A stretch of 64,000 nt of DNA from CAIPAT01 sp041665605 (GCA_041665605.1 JBAYIO010000016.1:4095-68094), one strand, 5' to 3'; positions 18,215-28,154 are shown, numbered from the stretch's first letter. Notes: a model not told the origin generated them from the letters alone. Program-made: numbers and translations.

Positions 18215-20256
18215 GATTTGTTCCTCCTGCTGATAGATTTTTTTATTCCAGCCAGGACCATGCCGGCATTGCCGCCGATGACGAATTCAGCGGCTGACAG
18301 GAGCAGCATCAGAAGCAGCAGCGCTCCGGAAAGATCGGTGCCGTTGCGCAGTTTAGTCACTTGACTCGTTATATCCGCTCCGATGTCCAGCAACGCCACT
18401 GGAGAGTCGAAAAAAGATTTGATATCGCCGGAGTCGCTGACATCGGTTACGCTTTCGGAACTGTCCGGCCTGACGACGGCGGCTTCATATTCCGCTCCGC
18501 TGAAAAGTATTACTCCAGGCAGCCAGTTTTCGGTGAAAACGCATTTGCCGTTTCTGGTTTTTAATTCCCCGCTGCGTCCGTAAGTGGTTGAAAAATTTAT
18601 TTTATCGCCGTACAGTTCGATATTTTCGCCGCAAACAGAACTCAGATTTCTATCGCTGCCTCCAGCCGCATAATTGATCAGCGCCGATAACGCTACAGGA
18701 AAGGATTTCAGAAGCGGCCAGTTGGAGAAGTCGCGTCGCAGATCGAATGACAGCGCAATCCATTTGCCTTTACCGGCCGGCTGTTCCAGGATCATCGGTT
18801 CTTCGCCATTTACCGCTATGACCTTGCCCGCCGGATATCGTATCTGCTGGATTTTGCGCCATTTGATTAAGTCTAACTGGAGCAGATCGTTCAATTCGGA
18901 CAGCGGTTTATTGAAGCGCAGGCCGCTTTGATTGAACGGTGCAGCCGCGCGGTAAACATTATAAATCTTGTAATTGGATACTTTGGCAAGAGAAGCATAA
19001 GTTTCCTGACTGGAATTGTTCAACGGCAGCGAAATCAGGACGCCGCCATTATCCAGGTAGCGCCGGATCAGCAGCGCTTTGTCATCCGGCAGTTTTTCGC
19101 CTTGCGCCAGCCATAATATATGGAAGCTTTTTAACCGTTCGCCGGTAAGGCCTCCGAGAGTTTCGGTCTCCGTCCTGATGCCGAGGACCGGATTGTTTTT
19201 GACCGGATCAATTGCAAAGCGGAGAAAATAGAAGGGGTCCGGTTCGTTGTCATGCATCTCTTTCACCAGCAGGACATTTATGCAGCCGGAGGCGTTGAAC
19301 GTAAAAAACGCCTTATTGTCCAGCGGGATATTCTCGTCGGTGATTTTTACGCATCCGATAATCCTGCCGCTGCGCATTGGCACAAACACGAACCGGTCTG
19401 AAGCTGAACTTTGCTCCTTTACGGACAACTGCCTGGTCTGCACTGTTTTTCCGTCAATCTCCAGTTCCACTCTGACATCTTTCGAGTTTTTGCCGTGATT
19501 GACGATTTTGTATGGAATATTTACCGTCCGGTTGACGATTTTTGGCGTTGAATCAATATCTACTCCATCGACTGAAAGATTGTCGCCGCCGCCGTTGAAC
19601 GGCATACAGAAAATCCGGCAGTTCTCAAGCGGAGCGGTGCTGATGGCACGCGACGGTTTGTTGTTTTTCTGGAAATCTGAAAGAATGTAGATTTCCCGGT
19701 TGAGCCCGGGAGCTTTGCGCAACTGTTCAATCGCTGCCTGCATGGCGGCGCTCATGCTTCCGGTGGCGGCGGTGATCTGGGCCTGCCGCACCTGTTTCAA
19801 GACTTCCGCCTTATCCCGCGTCAGGTTGATGCCCTGTCTGCCGGACAGCAGCACCAGCGCAGCCCCGTCATCGCCGGACAGCGAATTCAGTATTTCCTCC
19901 GCTTTGCGTTTTGCGAAGTCGAACCCGGTTCCGCCCGCGGAAAGACTGCGCTGCATGGACATTGAATCGTCCAGAATGATGACCGCTTCAGTGCTGCCGC
20001 CGGGGATGAAGTTGAATCGCTTGAAATAGATATGAGCCATTGCCAGCACCAGCAGCAGGATTATCAATGTCCGCAATGCCAGCAGCAATATCTCGTAGAA
20101 TTTGCGACGGTAGGCAAAATAACGTTCCTTTTTGACGAAAAAGAACAAAGTGGAGAAATGAACGCGGATTTTGCGGCGTTTGAAGAAAAGATGCAGCAGC
20201 ACCGGCAGCAGCACTGCCGGTAACGCCCACAAAAACATTGGATTGCCGAAATCCAT
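18211..20256 (-). CDS. BatA-like VWA membrane protein
   Basis: A 681-residue protein. The N-terminus (NPMFLWALPAVLLPVLLHLF, then KIRVHFSTLFFF) is the BatA/N-terminal-membrane signature; a second span is at about 55-75. The VWA MIDAS motif DDSMS is at residues 96-100, with ILSDFQKN later. Ig-like and amidotransferase-like regions follow (RYLDNGGVLISLPLNN), and a C-terminal span precedes a basic tail. It pairs with the similar 713-residue gene immediately downstream; both lie after DUF58. Such proteins are thought to assemble with MoxR AAA ATPases. It overlaps DUF58 by one base (TGATG). Confidence 0.85.
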   Translation of the reverse strand: MDFGNPMFLWALPAVLLPVLLHLFFKRRKIRVHFSTLFFFVKKERYFAYRRKFYEILLLALRTLIILLLVLAMAHIYFKRFNFIPGGSTEAVIILDDSMSMQRSLSAGGTGFDFAKRKAEEILNSLSGDDGAALVLLSGRQGINLTRDKAEVLKQVRQAQITAATGSMSAAMQAAIEQLRKAPGLNREIYILSDFQKNNKPSRAISTAPLENCRIFCMPFNGGGDNLSVDGVDIDSTPKIVNRTVNIPYKIVNHGKNSKDVRVELEIDGKTVQTRQLSVKEQSSASDRFVFVPMRSGRIIGCVKITDENIPLDNKAFFTFNASGCINVLLVKEMHDNEPDPFYFLRFAIDPVKNNPVLGIRTETETLGGLTGERLKSFHILWLAQGEKLPDDKALLIRRYLDNGGVLISLPLNNSSQETYASLAKVSNYKIYNVYRAAAPFNQSGLRFNKPLSELNDLLQLDLIKWRKIQQIRYPAGKVIAVNGEEPMILEQPAGKGKWIALSFDLRRDFSNWPLLKSFPVALSALINYAAGGSDRNLSSVCGENIELYGDKINFSTTYGRSGELKTRNGKCVFTENWLPGVILFSGAEYEAAVVRPDSSESVTDVSDSGDIKSFFDSPVALLDIGADITSQVTKLRNGTDLSGALLLLMLLLSAAEFVIGGNAGMVLAGIKKSISRRNKS

Positions 20257-21158
20257 CAGAACATGGTCTCCCGTTTGGAAAAGTATGCTGCCAGCGCCCG
20301 TTCAAACGGTGTTGAAACGGTCAGGGTTTCGAACGAGATACGCTGGCTGTCACAGAAATTTTTTAAATTGATGTTATATTTATTCAGCGCGGATAAAAAG
20401 AAATCCCTGCATGCTTCGCTTTCCATATCCATCGTCTCGCCGGTTTCCAGATCTTCGAACTGAACAAGCCCTTTATATGGGAATTTCAGCTCTTCATCAT
20501 TGAGTACCTGAAACAGTATGACTTCACATTTTTTGAACGTCAGATGGTGCAGCGATTTCAGAAATTCAGGGTCATGATCGAAAAAATCGGAAAAGATGAT
20601 GACCATGGAGCGCTGCGGCACTTGTTCGGCGATGCGCTTGAGGCAACCGCCGGCATCGGATTTGCCCTCCGGCGACAGATGCTCCAGCAGCTTCAGCAAA
20701 GTGATCAAGTGGGCGCGGGAGAATTTACATTCGGCGGCATCCAGGATTTTGTCGTTGTAAGTGAACAGTCCGAAAGCATCGCGCTGCTGATGCATCAGAT
20801 ACATAAACGCCGCCGCCATATAGCACGCATAGTTGAATTTTACCGGCACCGGCCTGCCGGAAGCCATGCCCATTGATCCGGATTTATCCAGCACAATATA
20901 CGAACGCAAATTGGTTTCTTCTTCAAAGCGCTTAATATAGTAACGGTCAGACCGGGCATAGGTTTTCCAGTCGATATATTTGATGCTGTCGCCTGGCGAA
21001 TACTTGCGGTATTCGGCGAATTCGGAAGAAAAACCATGATAGGGAGAACGGTGCAGTCCGAGCATTGCACCTTCGACCATGGCTTTTGCCACCAGCTCGA
21101 TATTCTTCAGGGAATCGAGCGTTTCCGGCGGCAGATATTTGTATTGGCTGCGTGCCAT
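20256..21158 (-). CDS. DUF58 domain protein
   Basis: A 300-residue cytoplasmic protein. GFSSEFAEYRKYSPGDSIKYIDWKTYARSDRYYIKRFEEE (residues 42-81) is the DUF58 signature, and IVLDKSGSM (88-96) gives an intact VWA MIDAS motif. It is encoded directly after MoxR (gap 16 bp), the most conserved pairing of this operon type. DUF58 proteins are believed to be MoxR substrates or adaptors, although the biochemical role is not established. Confidence 0.92.
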   Translation of the reverse strand: MARSQYKYLPPETLDSLKNIELVAKAMVEGAMLGLHRSPYHGFSSEFAEYRKYSPGDSIKYIDWKTYARSDRYYIKRFEEETNLRSYIVLDKSGSMGMASGRPVPVKFNYACYMAAAFMYLMHQQRDAFGLFTYNDKILDAAECKFSRAHLITLLKLLEHLSPEGKSDAGGCLKRIAEQVPQRSMVIIFSDFFDHDPEFLKSLHHLTFKKCEVILFQVLNDEELKFPYKGLVQFEDLETGETMDMESEACRDFFLSALNKYNINLKNFCDSQRISFETLTVSTPFERALAAYFSKRETMF

Positions 21159-21174
21159 CAGGCGTTATCTCCGG

Positions 21175-22182
21175 TTAGTTTTTAGGCTCGGGCACATGTT
21201 TCATCAGCATGCTGATGATTGAGTCCGGAGTCAGGTTCTCCCCCGCCGCATGAAAATTGCAGGCCATGCGGTGGCGCAGCACTTCGTGGGCGCAGCACCT
21301 GGCATCGTCGCAGCAGACGTTGAAGCGTCCGTTCAGCGCGGCGCGGGCTTTGGCGGCCAGCATCAGATATTGTCCGGCGCGGGGCCCGGCGCCGAAGCTC
21401 AGGTTCTGCCGGATGAATTCCGGCGCTTCCGGGTTGTCCGGACGCGAAAGTCTGGCCAGGTCAGCGCAATAGGATATTACATGGTCGCTTACCGGAATCG
21501 CCCGGACTACTTTCTGGAAGTAGAGCAGCATCGGTCCGCTGATGATTTTTTCCAGTTTAACTTCGCGGTTGCCGGTAGTCTGCTTTAAAATCTGGATCTC
21601 CTGCTTGCGGTCCGGATAGTTCAACCGGATCAGGAACATGAAGCGGTCTAACTGGGCTTCGGGCAGGGGATAGGTGCCTTCCTGTTCGATCGGATTTTGA
21701 GTGGCCAGCACGAAAAACGGCTCCGGCAGCACATATTTAACCCCGCTGTTGGTCACATGTTTTTCCTGCATGGCTTCCAGCAGCGCGGCCTGGGTTTTCG
21801 GCGGGGTACGGTTGATTTCATCCGCCAGCAGCAGATTGGTGAAGACCGGTCCTTTTACAAACCGCAACTGCCGGCGTCCGCTGCCCGGCTCTTCGTCAAG
21901 GATTTCAGTACCGGTGATGTCGGAAGGCATCAGATCCGGAGTGAACTGCACTCTTTTGAAATTCAGTTCCAGCACGTGACCGAGGCTTGATACCAGCAGC
22001 GTTTTTGCCAGGCCGGGCACTCCCAGCAGCAGGCAGTGCCCGCCGGAAAGAATGGCAATCAGCACTTTGGCAACCACTTCGTCCTGTCCGACGATTATTT
22101 TGGCGATCTCGGTCTTCACCGCATGGAATCCGAGCTTAAGTTGTTCAATATCTTTCATCAGACTGTTTTCATCATAAGCCAT
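21175..22182 (-). CDS. MoxR-family AAA+ ATPase
   Basis: A 335-residue ATPase. Walker A GVPGLAKT is at residues 54-61, Walker B LLLADEIN at 117-124, sensor ATQNPIEQEGTYPLPEAQLDRF follows, all diagnostic of MoxR ATPases. These act as chaperone-like motors that remodel VWA partners, here presumably the DUF58 and Bat-like proteins encoded downstream. The start at 22182 (MAYDENSLM) is chosen because AGGT lies 7 nt upstream; a longer in-frame start at 22203 has no ribosome site. Confidence 0.94.
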   Translation of the reverse strand: MAYDENSLMKDIEQLKLGFHAVKTEIAKIIVGQDEVVAKVLIAILSGGHCLLLGVPGLAKTLLVSSLGHVLELNFKRVQFTPDLMPSDITGTEILDEEPGSGRRQLRFVKGPVFTNLLLADEINRTPPKTQAALLEAMQEKHVTNSGVKYVLPEPFFVLATQNPIEQEGTYPLPEAQLDRFMFLIRLNYPDRKQEIQILKQTTGNREVKLEKIISGPMLLYFQKVVRAIPVSDHVISYCADLARLSRPDNPEAPEFIRQNLSFGAGPRAGQYLMLAAKARAALNGRFNVCCDDARCCAHEVLRHRMACNFHAAGENLTPDSIISMLMKHVPEPKN

Positions 22183-22229
22183 AATTTTTACCTCATTCTT
22201 CAAGTTTTATCAATATAATTAACTGCTTT

Positions 22230-23756
22230 TTAATGCGTCACAAAATACGTTATCAGGTCAGCTCCGAGCCGGAGAGCGGTTTCTGTGGAATAACAGACGC
22301 TGCCGGGACGCGGGGTGCCCATCCAGCCGCCTGCTATATCCACCGGACTGTAGATTAGTTTATAGCGTTCTCCGTCCCGGATTCCGTACAGCAGCGGTTT
22401 ACTGCAGCCCGGATATTTTGCTGCTGCAGCATCGGAAAAGCCGCTTTGTGCAAATTTGAACGGCCCTTTGGAAAATACCGGATCGCTGTCCGGGATGCGT
22501 TCAAGCTGCTGGTTCGGATAAAGAATTGCGCTGATCTGCCTGGCGCTGCCATCAAATTCGTTAAGACCGAGCGAGTTGTTCAACAGCAGGAATCCGCCCT
22601 TGTCCATGTATGTGCGCAGCCGCTCGATTTCCTGTGCGGTAAGTTTGAACGCGCCGATGCCGCTCAGATACAGGAAAGGATAATCTTCCAGCGGCATTGA
22701 GGCAGGATTGATATATGCCGGCTGGGTTCCCGCGTCGATATTGACATTTTTTGCCAGATAGCGCATGAATTTGCTTTCGGCGCCCGGGTCGGAATTCCAG
22801 ATGCCGCCGGTCTTAACCTGGGCAAAGATTATTTTGTCCGGACTGGCAACTTTGTCTTTTTCACTGTAAGCTTCGCCGGATGCGTAAGCCATGCCGTTTT
22901 CAAACCAGCCGATGGAATATGCTGTCAGATTGACTCCCAGCTCAAGAGCGGTACGGTTCTGGTAAGTTTTAGCATCCGTGATCAGGGATGGTTCCGCGTT
23001 ATCCCAGCCGCAGCCCATGCCATAAGGGGAAATTATCGCCGCCAGCCTTGACCCGATATAGACGCCGTCCATCGCCGGTTCGATGGTTTGACCGGTATTG
23101 GTCTTGGCGCTGTTTACCGGAATGACCATGCGGAATACCGGATGGTCAGGTTCCAGCCGCTTGATTGGCGCTTCGGGCAGTATTTTGTGAATTTCCTCCA
23201 GCGCGGAGCGGTAGAAAAATGGCGATCCGACAATTGAGTCAAACCAGATCATGCCGCCGTCAAGCAGATATTGGCGGAGTTTACCGCGCTCTTCCGGCGT
23301 GAATTTCAGCGATCTGCCGCCGGAAAAATACAGGATGGGAATTTCTGACGGAGCACCGCTGAAAGTAGCAAGGTCAACAGTCTGGGTTTTATATTCCAGT
23401 TTCATGTAATTTTTGACTACGCGGAGCAGTTGCTGACAATCAGCCGGTACCATGTTCCAGTCGAACACCCGGCTGGACAGGCCATTTTCCCAGGTGTAAT
23501 CGATATAGCCGCCCCAGACGACTTTGCCGATAAGCGCGGTCGGGCTGGGCGGCCGTTTCTTTTCAGAACGGCGCAGCGGAGTTGCCGGCAAAGGAAGCGG
23601 CGGCATTGCTTCTCCCCCCTGGCGGCGCTGGGCTTTGGCCGCAGGCGGTTTGCCGACAGGTTTCAGAAAATCATCTTCTCCGGCTGAAAGCGGCAATGCT
23701 GTTCCAGCAAACAATAGCCCGGAAAAGAACATTGACATCAGCAGATTGTTTTTCAT
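22230..23756 (-). CDS. Secreted DUF4159 protein (two copies of the fold)
   Basis: A 508-residue exported protein with signal peptide MKNNLLMSMFFSGLLFAGTALPLSA, then a Pro/Arg-rich linker. Two similar domains follow: one near residues 85-300 with IPILYFSGGRSLKFT and LLDGGMIWFDS, the other near 345-505 with YPFLYLSGIGAFKLT and YMDKGGFLLLNN. Both match DUF4159, a class-I glutamine-amidotransferase-like fold often found in MoxR operons. No catalytic triad is clear. It overlaps the upstream PA14/TPR gene by 4 bp (ATGA) and is 47 bp before MoxR. Confidence 0.82.
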   Translation of the reverse strand: MKNNLLMSMFFSGLLFAGTALPLSAGEDDFLKPVGKPPAAKAQRRQGGEAMPPLPLPATPLRRSEKKRPPSPTALIGKVVWGGYIDYTWENGLSSRVFDWNMVPADCQQLLRVVKNYMKLEYKTQTVDLATFSGAPSEIPILYFSGGRSLKFTPEERGKLRQYLLDGGMIWFDSIVGSPFFYRSALEEIHKILPEAPIKRLEPDHPVFRMVIPVNSAKTNTGQTIEPAMDGVYIGSRLAAIISPYGMGCGWDNAEPSLITDAKTYQNRTALELGVNLTAYSIGWFENGMAYASGEAYSEKDKVASPDKIIFAQVKTGGIWNSDPGAESKFMRYLAKNVNIDAGTQPAYINPASMPLEDYPFLYLSGIGAFKLTAQEIERLRTYMDKGGFLLLNNSLGLNEFDGSARQISAILYPNQQLERIPDSDPVFSKGPFKFAQSGFSDAAAAKYPGCSKPLLYGIRDGERYKLIYSPVDIAGGWMGTPRPGSVCYSTETALRLGADLITYFVTH

Positions 23757-25759
23757 TTTTTATCCTCTTTGCGGGCGATATCATTCAGCATCCTGCCTGC
23801 TGAAACGGCTTCATGTGAGCGCGGCGCTTCAGTCAGAATGTTATTCAGATATTCCCTTGCTTTACGGTATTGAAATGACTTGCAGTAATATTCCGCCAGA
23901 TCCAAATTTGCCGCGGCGGCAGTCGACGCGGCTGGATTCAGCTTGAGTACGGTCTCGTAGCATATGGCGGCGCGGCGCGGCATTCCCAGATTTTCAAGTG
24001 TTTTGGCTTTCATTAAAATCAATTCCGGATTCAGCCGGGATTCCGGCTGCGAGGTCTCGATCTGTTCGATATAGGTCATGGCTTCATCATATTTTTTCAT
24101 AATCATACAGTTTCTGATGCTTATAATCATACCGCTGATCATTATTTTCTGCTGGCGGTCCATCTTTTTGCTCATGGAGTTCAGCCGGTCATAAAGCGGG
24201 GAGGCTTCTTCGAGGCCCTTATTGAATAGTACGAGATCCGCCTGGAAAATATCGAACAACTGTTTTGATTCAATCGGAATATATTTGCGGTCAATCTCAT
24301 TAAATTGCCTTTCCGCATCGGCATTGCGGCCCATGCAGTAGAAAAGCATCCTGGCGTATTCCAGTTTACTCAGAGCCAGGCATTTAGGATTTTTAATCTG
24401 AGCGAGAAATCTCCTGAATTCTTTTTCGGCTTCTTCATATTTCTCAATTTTTAACAGATCCTCCAATATAAGCCCCTGGAAATAATTCAAAACTACGTCC
24501 GGCGGAATGAGATTATTTTTTTCCAGCACTCTGGAGTAAAATTCAACGGCCTGCTTTTTCATTTTAAACTGGAGTATGGCATTCGTGATAAAGGCATAAC
24601 CTTCGCGCTGGATACCAATGGTTTTTTCCTGTTCCATAGCTTCTGAAACCATTTTCACCGTCTCGTCATCGGGAATTAGCTGCTGCTCGAAGCGGTATGT
24701 GACCTCAATTTGCTGGGCTGCGCGTCCATTGTCGGCTTCCAGTGCAGCCGGATATTTTCCCTGCACGAAATAATAATGAACACTGCGGTTATTCTGTGCC
24801 TGAGTATTGTCCCCCCAATTCCATTTTGCCTGTCCGGATATATTTGCCGGTTTGCAGACGATGCGGTACATTTGAAGCTTCTCCAAATCCAGCATGGATT
24901 CATTCTCCCATGAGAAGTCCGGCAGCGGATGCCCCTGCATATCAAGGAGCGGCCCCTGGACTGCTTCCAGTACCGGAGTAAACATTTTATCCGGGATGAT
25001 CGTCATGTTTTTATCATTCGGCAGACTGTAGGCAGCTATGGCAAAACACGACCATTGACTGTTGGCATGGAGATATTCGAAACGGTGAATGCCTTTAATC
25101 AGTTTCACTGTTCCTTTATACACGCCGTAAAGGCCTTCGCCCACCCAGTGCCTGCCCGGCCATGCGGCAATTATTTGATTGTCAATCAGCAGAAACGAGG
25201 CATCGGTCGATGCGGTGTAAAAAGTATAATTATCGTCATTGGGGATGTTGATAAAGCCTTTATAGATATGTATGGAATTCATGTTCTGCGAGTATGGATT
25301 CGTTCCGGAAAAGACTTTTTTAGTAAATCCTCCGGCTGAAGCTCCGCTTGCGTCCCACAGCTTTCTGAAATCTTCGATATTGTTTACTGCGGTATCAGTG
25401 CTGAACCTTCTGACAAGATGCAGCAGTCCGGAAATTTGCTCTGCTGTTTTCCTATTCTCCGGTTCGCGAGAAAACTCAATACTCAGTTCTTCTCCGGGAG
25501 CTCCGTCAAAAAATACTGAAACCTGACTGCCCTGACGCATCAGAACAGTAATGCCGCGCTCCTGGCCGCCCGCATCAATCAATCTGGCGCTTTTTATTTC
25601 GTCCGGCATGAAGAAAATCAGTTTGGTGGAGCTTTGAGAGGTGTCACTCAGTACTCGCTTCCCCGCAATGGTTATTTCACGGTAAGAATCAGGAATTGAT
25701 GTGGCGAAAGTTTGTGTCAGTACTGCTATTAAGCAAAAAATTAAAATAATATATTTCAT
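23753..25759 (-). CDS. Secreted PA14-like and TPR repeat protein, first gene of the MoxR operon
   Basis: A 668-residue exported protein with signal peptide MKYIILIFCLIAVLTQTFA. Residues about 165-250 (YKGFINIPNDDNYTFYTAST, DASFLLIDNQIIAAWPG, IHRFEYLHAN) look like a PA14 beta-barrel, a common carbohydrate-binding module. From about 370 to the end are tetratricopeptide-type helices (AAICYETVLKLNPAAST, AREYLNNILTEAPRSHEA). It heads the nine-gene operon and probably serves as a periplasmic scaffold for the downstream Bat-like proteins (inference). Confidence 0.75.
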   Translation of the reverse strand: MKYIILIFCLIAVLTQTFATSIPDSYREITIAGKRVLSDTSQSSTKLIFFMPDEIKSARLIDAGGQERGITVLMRQGSQVSVFFDGAPGEELSIEFSREPENRKTAEQISGLLHLVRRFSTDTAVNNIEDFRKLWDASGASAGGFTKKVFSGTNPYSQNMNSIHIYKGFINIPNDDNYTFYTASTDASFLLIDNQIIAAWPGRHWVGEGLYGVYKGTVKLIKGIHRFEYLHANSQWSCFAIAAYSLPNDKNMTIIPDKMFTPVLEAVQGPLLDMQGHPLPDFSWENESMLDLEKLQMYRIVCKPANISGQAKWNWGDNTQAQNNRSVHYYFVQGKYPAALEADNGRAAQQIEVTYRFEQQLIPDDETVKMVSEAMEQEKTIGIQREGYAFITNAILQFKMKKQAVEFYSRVLEKNNLIPPDVVLNYFQGLILEDLLKIEKYEEAEKEFRRFLAQIKNPKCLALSKLEYARMLFYCMGRNADAERQFNEIDRKYIPIESKQLFDIFQADLVLFNKGLEEASPLYDRLNSMSKKMDRQQKIMISGMIISIRNCMIMKKYDEAMTYIEQIETSQPESRLNPELILMKAKTLENLGMPRRAAICYETVLKLNPAASTAAAANLDLAEYYCKSFQYRKAREYLNNILTEAPRSHEAVSAGRMLNDIARKEDKK

Positions 25760-25862
25760 ATATTAAACGTAATCCTGAGATTTTATTTACGATTAATATA
25801 ACGTAAGTATAAGAATAATATTATCACGAAATCTCATATCACAAAGTTTTTTTGACAATTCT

Positions 25863-25897
25863 CTGATAAAAGCCTTTATTTTAACCGCGTTTATCAG
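25863..25897. repeat. Inverted repeat at the 3' end of the CNNM-like gene
   Basis: CTGATAAA (25863-25870) and TTTATCAG (25890-25897) form a perfect 8-bp inverted repeat with a 19-bp spacer, the right arm covering the stop codon region of the gene ending at 25894. It could be a weak terminator stem or a regulatory site for the operon starting at 25759. No T-tract follows. Confidence 0.3.
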
Positions 25898-26886
25898 GGA
25901 AACAGCCGTTTTACGACATCCACCGGGGTGACGATGCCTATCGGGGTGTTGCTGTCATTTCTGACGACTACCAGTTGGCATTGGGCGGATTGCGTACGGG
26001 TGAGAACTTCATTGAGCTCACTGTGCGGACGGATTGTCGCTGGAATCCGGGAACAGGAGGTAACCGGTGTTTCATGCCATTTTGATTCATCCAGTTTAAA
26101 GATCGCGTCATAGATGCTGAAAATGCCGGTGTATTGCTGATTTACATCCGCAAGATTTTCATTTTTGATGGGCAGATGCGACAGCCGGTACTGACGGCAG
26201 AGTTCCACTGCTTCGCTGACTGTGGCTCTGTCAGAAACTGTTTTGGCTTTATTTATCGGGACCATTATGCTGCCGACGCGCAGATTATAGAAGTCCAGGG
26301 AACGGTCAATGATTTCCGCGGCCTCGTTTTCAATTATTCCGGCACTTTCGCTGTCCCGCAGCAGAATGCGGAAGTCCTCCCGGAGGAGAAGTTTGGCGTT
26401 GTCCGCACTTTTGGCCTGATTGGAGAAGGTATTGATGAACCATGCGGTGAATTTTGCCAGCAATATTGCCGGTACGTACAGGGTGAAGTAAAAAGCGTAG
26501 AATAGTCTGGCGAAGCGGACGCAGCGTTCTTCAGGAGCCTGCCGGAACCAGTCTTTCGGAACGATTTCAAATATCAGCAGGATGACGGACAGTAAGGAGG
26601 CGGTTATGAACATCGTTGGCCAGTTGTCACGGAAACCCCATTGCAGCGCAATCTCTTTCGCCAGATTGGCGGCGATGCTGAGTGCGATATTGACTCCGAT
26701 CAGGATGGTTGCCAGCATCAGATGCGGACGCCCCAGGAAGAATTCAATAATCGCGGCACTGTGCAACCCTCGTCTTACAAGTGAGCGGATTCGCGGTTTC
26801 TGGGAGGATATCAGGCCGATTTCGCAACCGCAGAAAAATGAATGCATGAGTACCGCCAGGATCAGTCCGGAGAAAAGATAAATCAT
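25894..26886 (-). CDS. CNNM/DUF21 transporter-like protein with CBS pair, lacking the CorC tail
   Basis: A 330-residue membrane protein. Residues 1-170 carry the DUF21 (CNNM) membrane domain (SFFCGCEIGLISSQKPRIRSL). Residues about 205-325 carry a CBS pair (IMVPINKAKTVSDRATVSEA and GIVTPVDVVKRLFP). It resembles CorC/HlyC-type Mg2+/Co2+ efflux proteins but ends right after the CBS pair, with no C-terminal CorC_HlyC domain. It overlaps the full-length homologue upstream by 4 bp. The two may form a heteromer (inference). Confidence 0.88.
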   Translation of the reverse strand: MIYLFSGLILAVLMHSFFCGCEIGLISSQKPRIRSLVRRGLHSAAIIEFFLGRPHLMLATILIGVNIALSIAANLAKEIALQWGFRDNWPTMFITASLLSVILLIFEIVPKDWFRQAPEERCVRFARLFYAFYFTLYVPAILLAKFTAWFINTFSNQAKSADNAKLLLREDFRILLRDSESAGIIENEAAEIIDRSLDFYNLRVGSIMVPINKAKTVSDRATVSEAVELCRQYRLSHLPIKNENLADVNQQYTGIFSIYDAIFKLDESKWHETPVTSCSRIPATIRPHSELNEVLTRTQSAQCQLVVVRNDSNTPIGIVTPVDVVKRLFP

Positions 26887-28154
26887 GATTTATCCTCCCG
26901 GGGCAGCAGTTCAACGCGCATGCGTTTGACGCAGTGATGCTCGACATTTTCTGCCAGCATTTTGATGCCGAATACGATTATTTCGTCGCCTGCCGCCGGA
27001 ATCCTCCCGATAACTTCGCAGAACAGTCCGTTCAGCGTATTGGACTCGAATTCATCGGGGATATCGACCTTGAACACTTCTTCAAAGGTGTACAGCGGCA
27101 TCATGCCGTCAATGATCCATGTCTGTTCGTGCAATTGCTGTATGTCAAAGTCCGGTGTTTTGTACGGCCCGTTGATATTTCCGACCATTACGCTGTATAT
27201 GTCTTTAGAGGTTATCATTCCGGAAACCCGTCCATATTCGTCAACCGTAAGCGCGGCGGGGATCTTTCTGCGGCGCATGGAGGTCAAAGCCAGAGTCAGC
27301 GAAGTATTGTCAGGAATGGAGATGGCGGAAAATACGCCGCTGCTGTGCGCCCATTGGCGGCGCTCCTCCTCCGGCAGAAGGAAAAATCCTCTGGCGGATA
27401 AAAAATGTTCAGTATCGTCAATATCCTGCTTTACAATCGGAAAGAACTCGCGCTTTTCGCGGCGGATGATCTTAACCACTTCTTCCGGGGAAAGCTCGCG
27501 CGGGATGGTGCAGGTTTCGATTCTGCCGGTCATTACTTCGGCAACCAGCTTCTCGCGCAATTCCAGCGCGGTATTCAGCAACTGCATTTCCGCTCTTGAA
27601 AATGCCCCGGAAGTGCCGGCCATTTCCAGATAGGATGAATATTCCTCGGCCGTAAGCGGCACTATTTTCCTTCTGCCGATCAAGTCGAGAATAAAAGAAG
27701 ATATCTTTTCCACTAGCAGCACCACCGGACTGAGCAGGCGTTTGATTAAAAGTACGGGCAGAGCCACCTTGTCCGATACTTTGTCGGCGTTGATCAAGGC
27801 GATGGTTTTCGGGATGACCTCGCCTAAAACCAGGAGTATAACCACGGTTATGAAAATTGAGAGTACTCGCGTAATCCATGTGCCGAGATTGGCGGCGGCC
27901 ATGATATGTTCGTTGACGATGGCGATGCCGGTGTTGACAAACATGTTGGCCAGTATCAGCGCAATCAGCGTGGTATGATATGAATCAAGGAGTTCAATGA
28001 TTGTTTTACGGGTCCTCGACCTGTCTTTTCTGTAGTTTAACAGCCTGGCCCGGCTGAGCGAAAACAGGGCAGTTTCCGAGCATGAGAAGAACGCCGAAAA
28101 CAAAATCAGCGCGATCAGGATAATAATATTGATAAAAAGAGCGGTCTCCAGCAT
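26883..28154 (-). CDS. CNNM/CorC-HlyC family transporter, full length
   Basis: A 423-residue membrane protein with the complete family layout: DUF21 membrane domain (residues 1-190, FFSCSETALFSLSRARL), CBS pair (about 205-335, including VAEVMTGRIETCTIPRE), and CorC_HlyC domain at about 340-415 (WIIDGMMPLYTFEEVF ... GDEIIVFGIKMLAENV). Members are linked to Mg2+ and other divalent-cation export. AGGAG 9 nt upstream supports the start at 28154. It overlaps the shorter paralogue downstream (ATGA). Confidence 0.92.
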   Translation of the reverse strand: MLETALFINIIILIALILFSAFFSCSETALFSLSRARLLNYRKDRSRTRKTIIELLDSYHTTLIALILANMFVNTGIAIVNEHIMAAANLGTWITRVLSIFITVVILLVLGEVIPKTIALINADKVSDKVALPVLLIKRLLSPVVLLVEKISSFILDLIGRRKIVPLTAEEYSSYLEMAGTSGAFSRAEMQLLNTALELREKLVAEVMTGRIETCTIPRELSPEEVVKIIRREKREFFPIVKQDIDDTEHFLSARGFFLLPEEERRQWAHSSGVFSAISIPDNTSLTLALTSMRRRKIPAALTVDEYGRVSGMITSKDIYSVMVGNINGPYKTPDFDIQQLHEQTWIIDGMMPLYTFEEVFKVDIPDEFESNTLNGLFCEVIGRIPAAGDEIIVFGIKMLAENVEHHCVKRMRVELLPREDKS

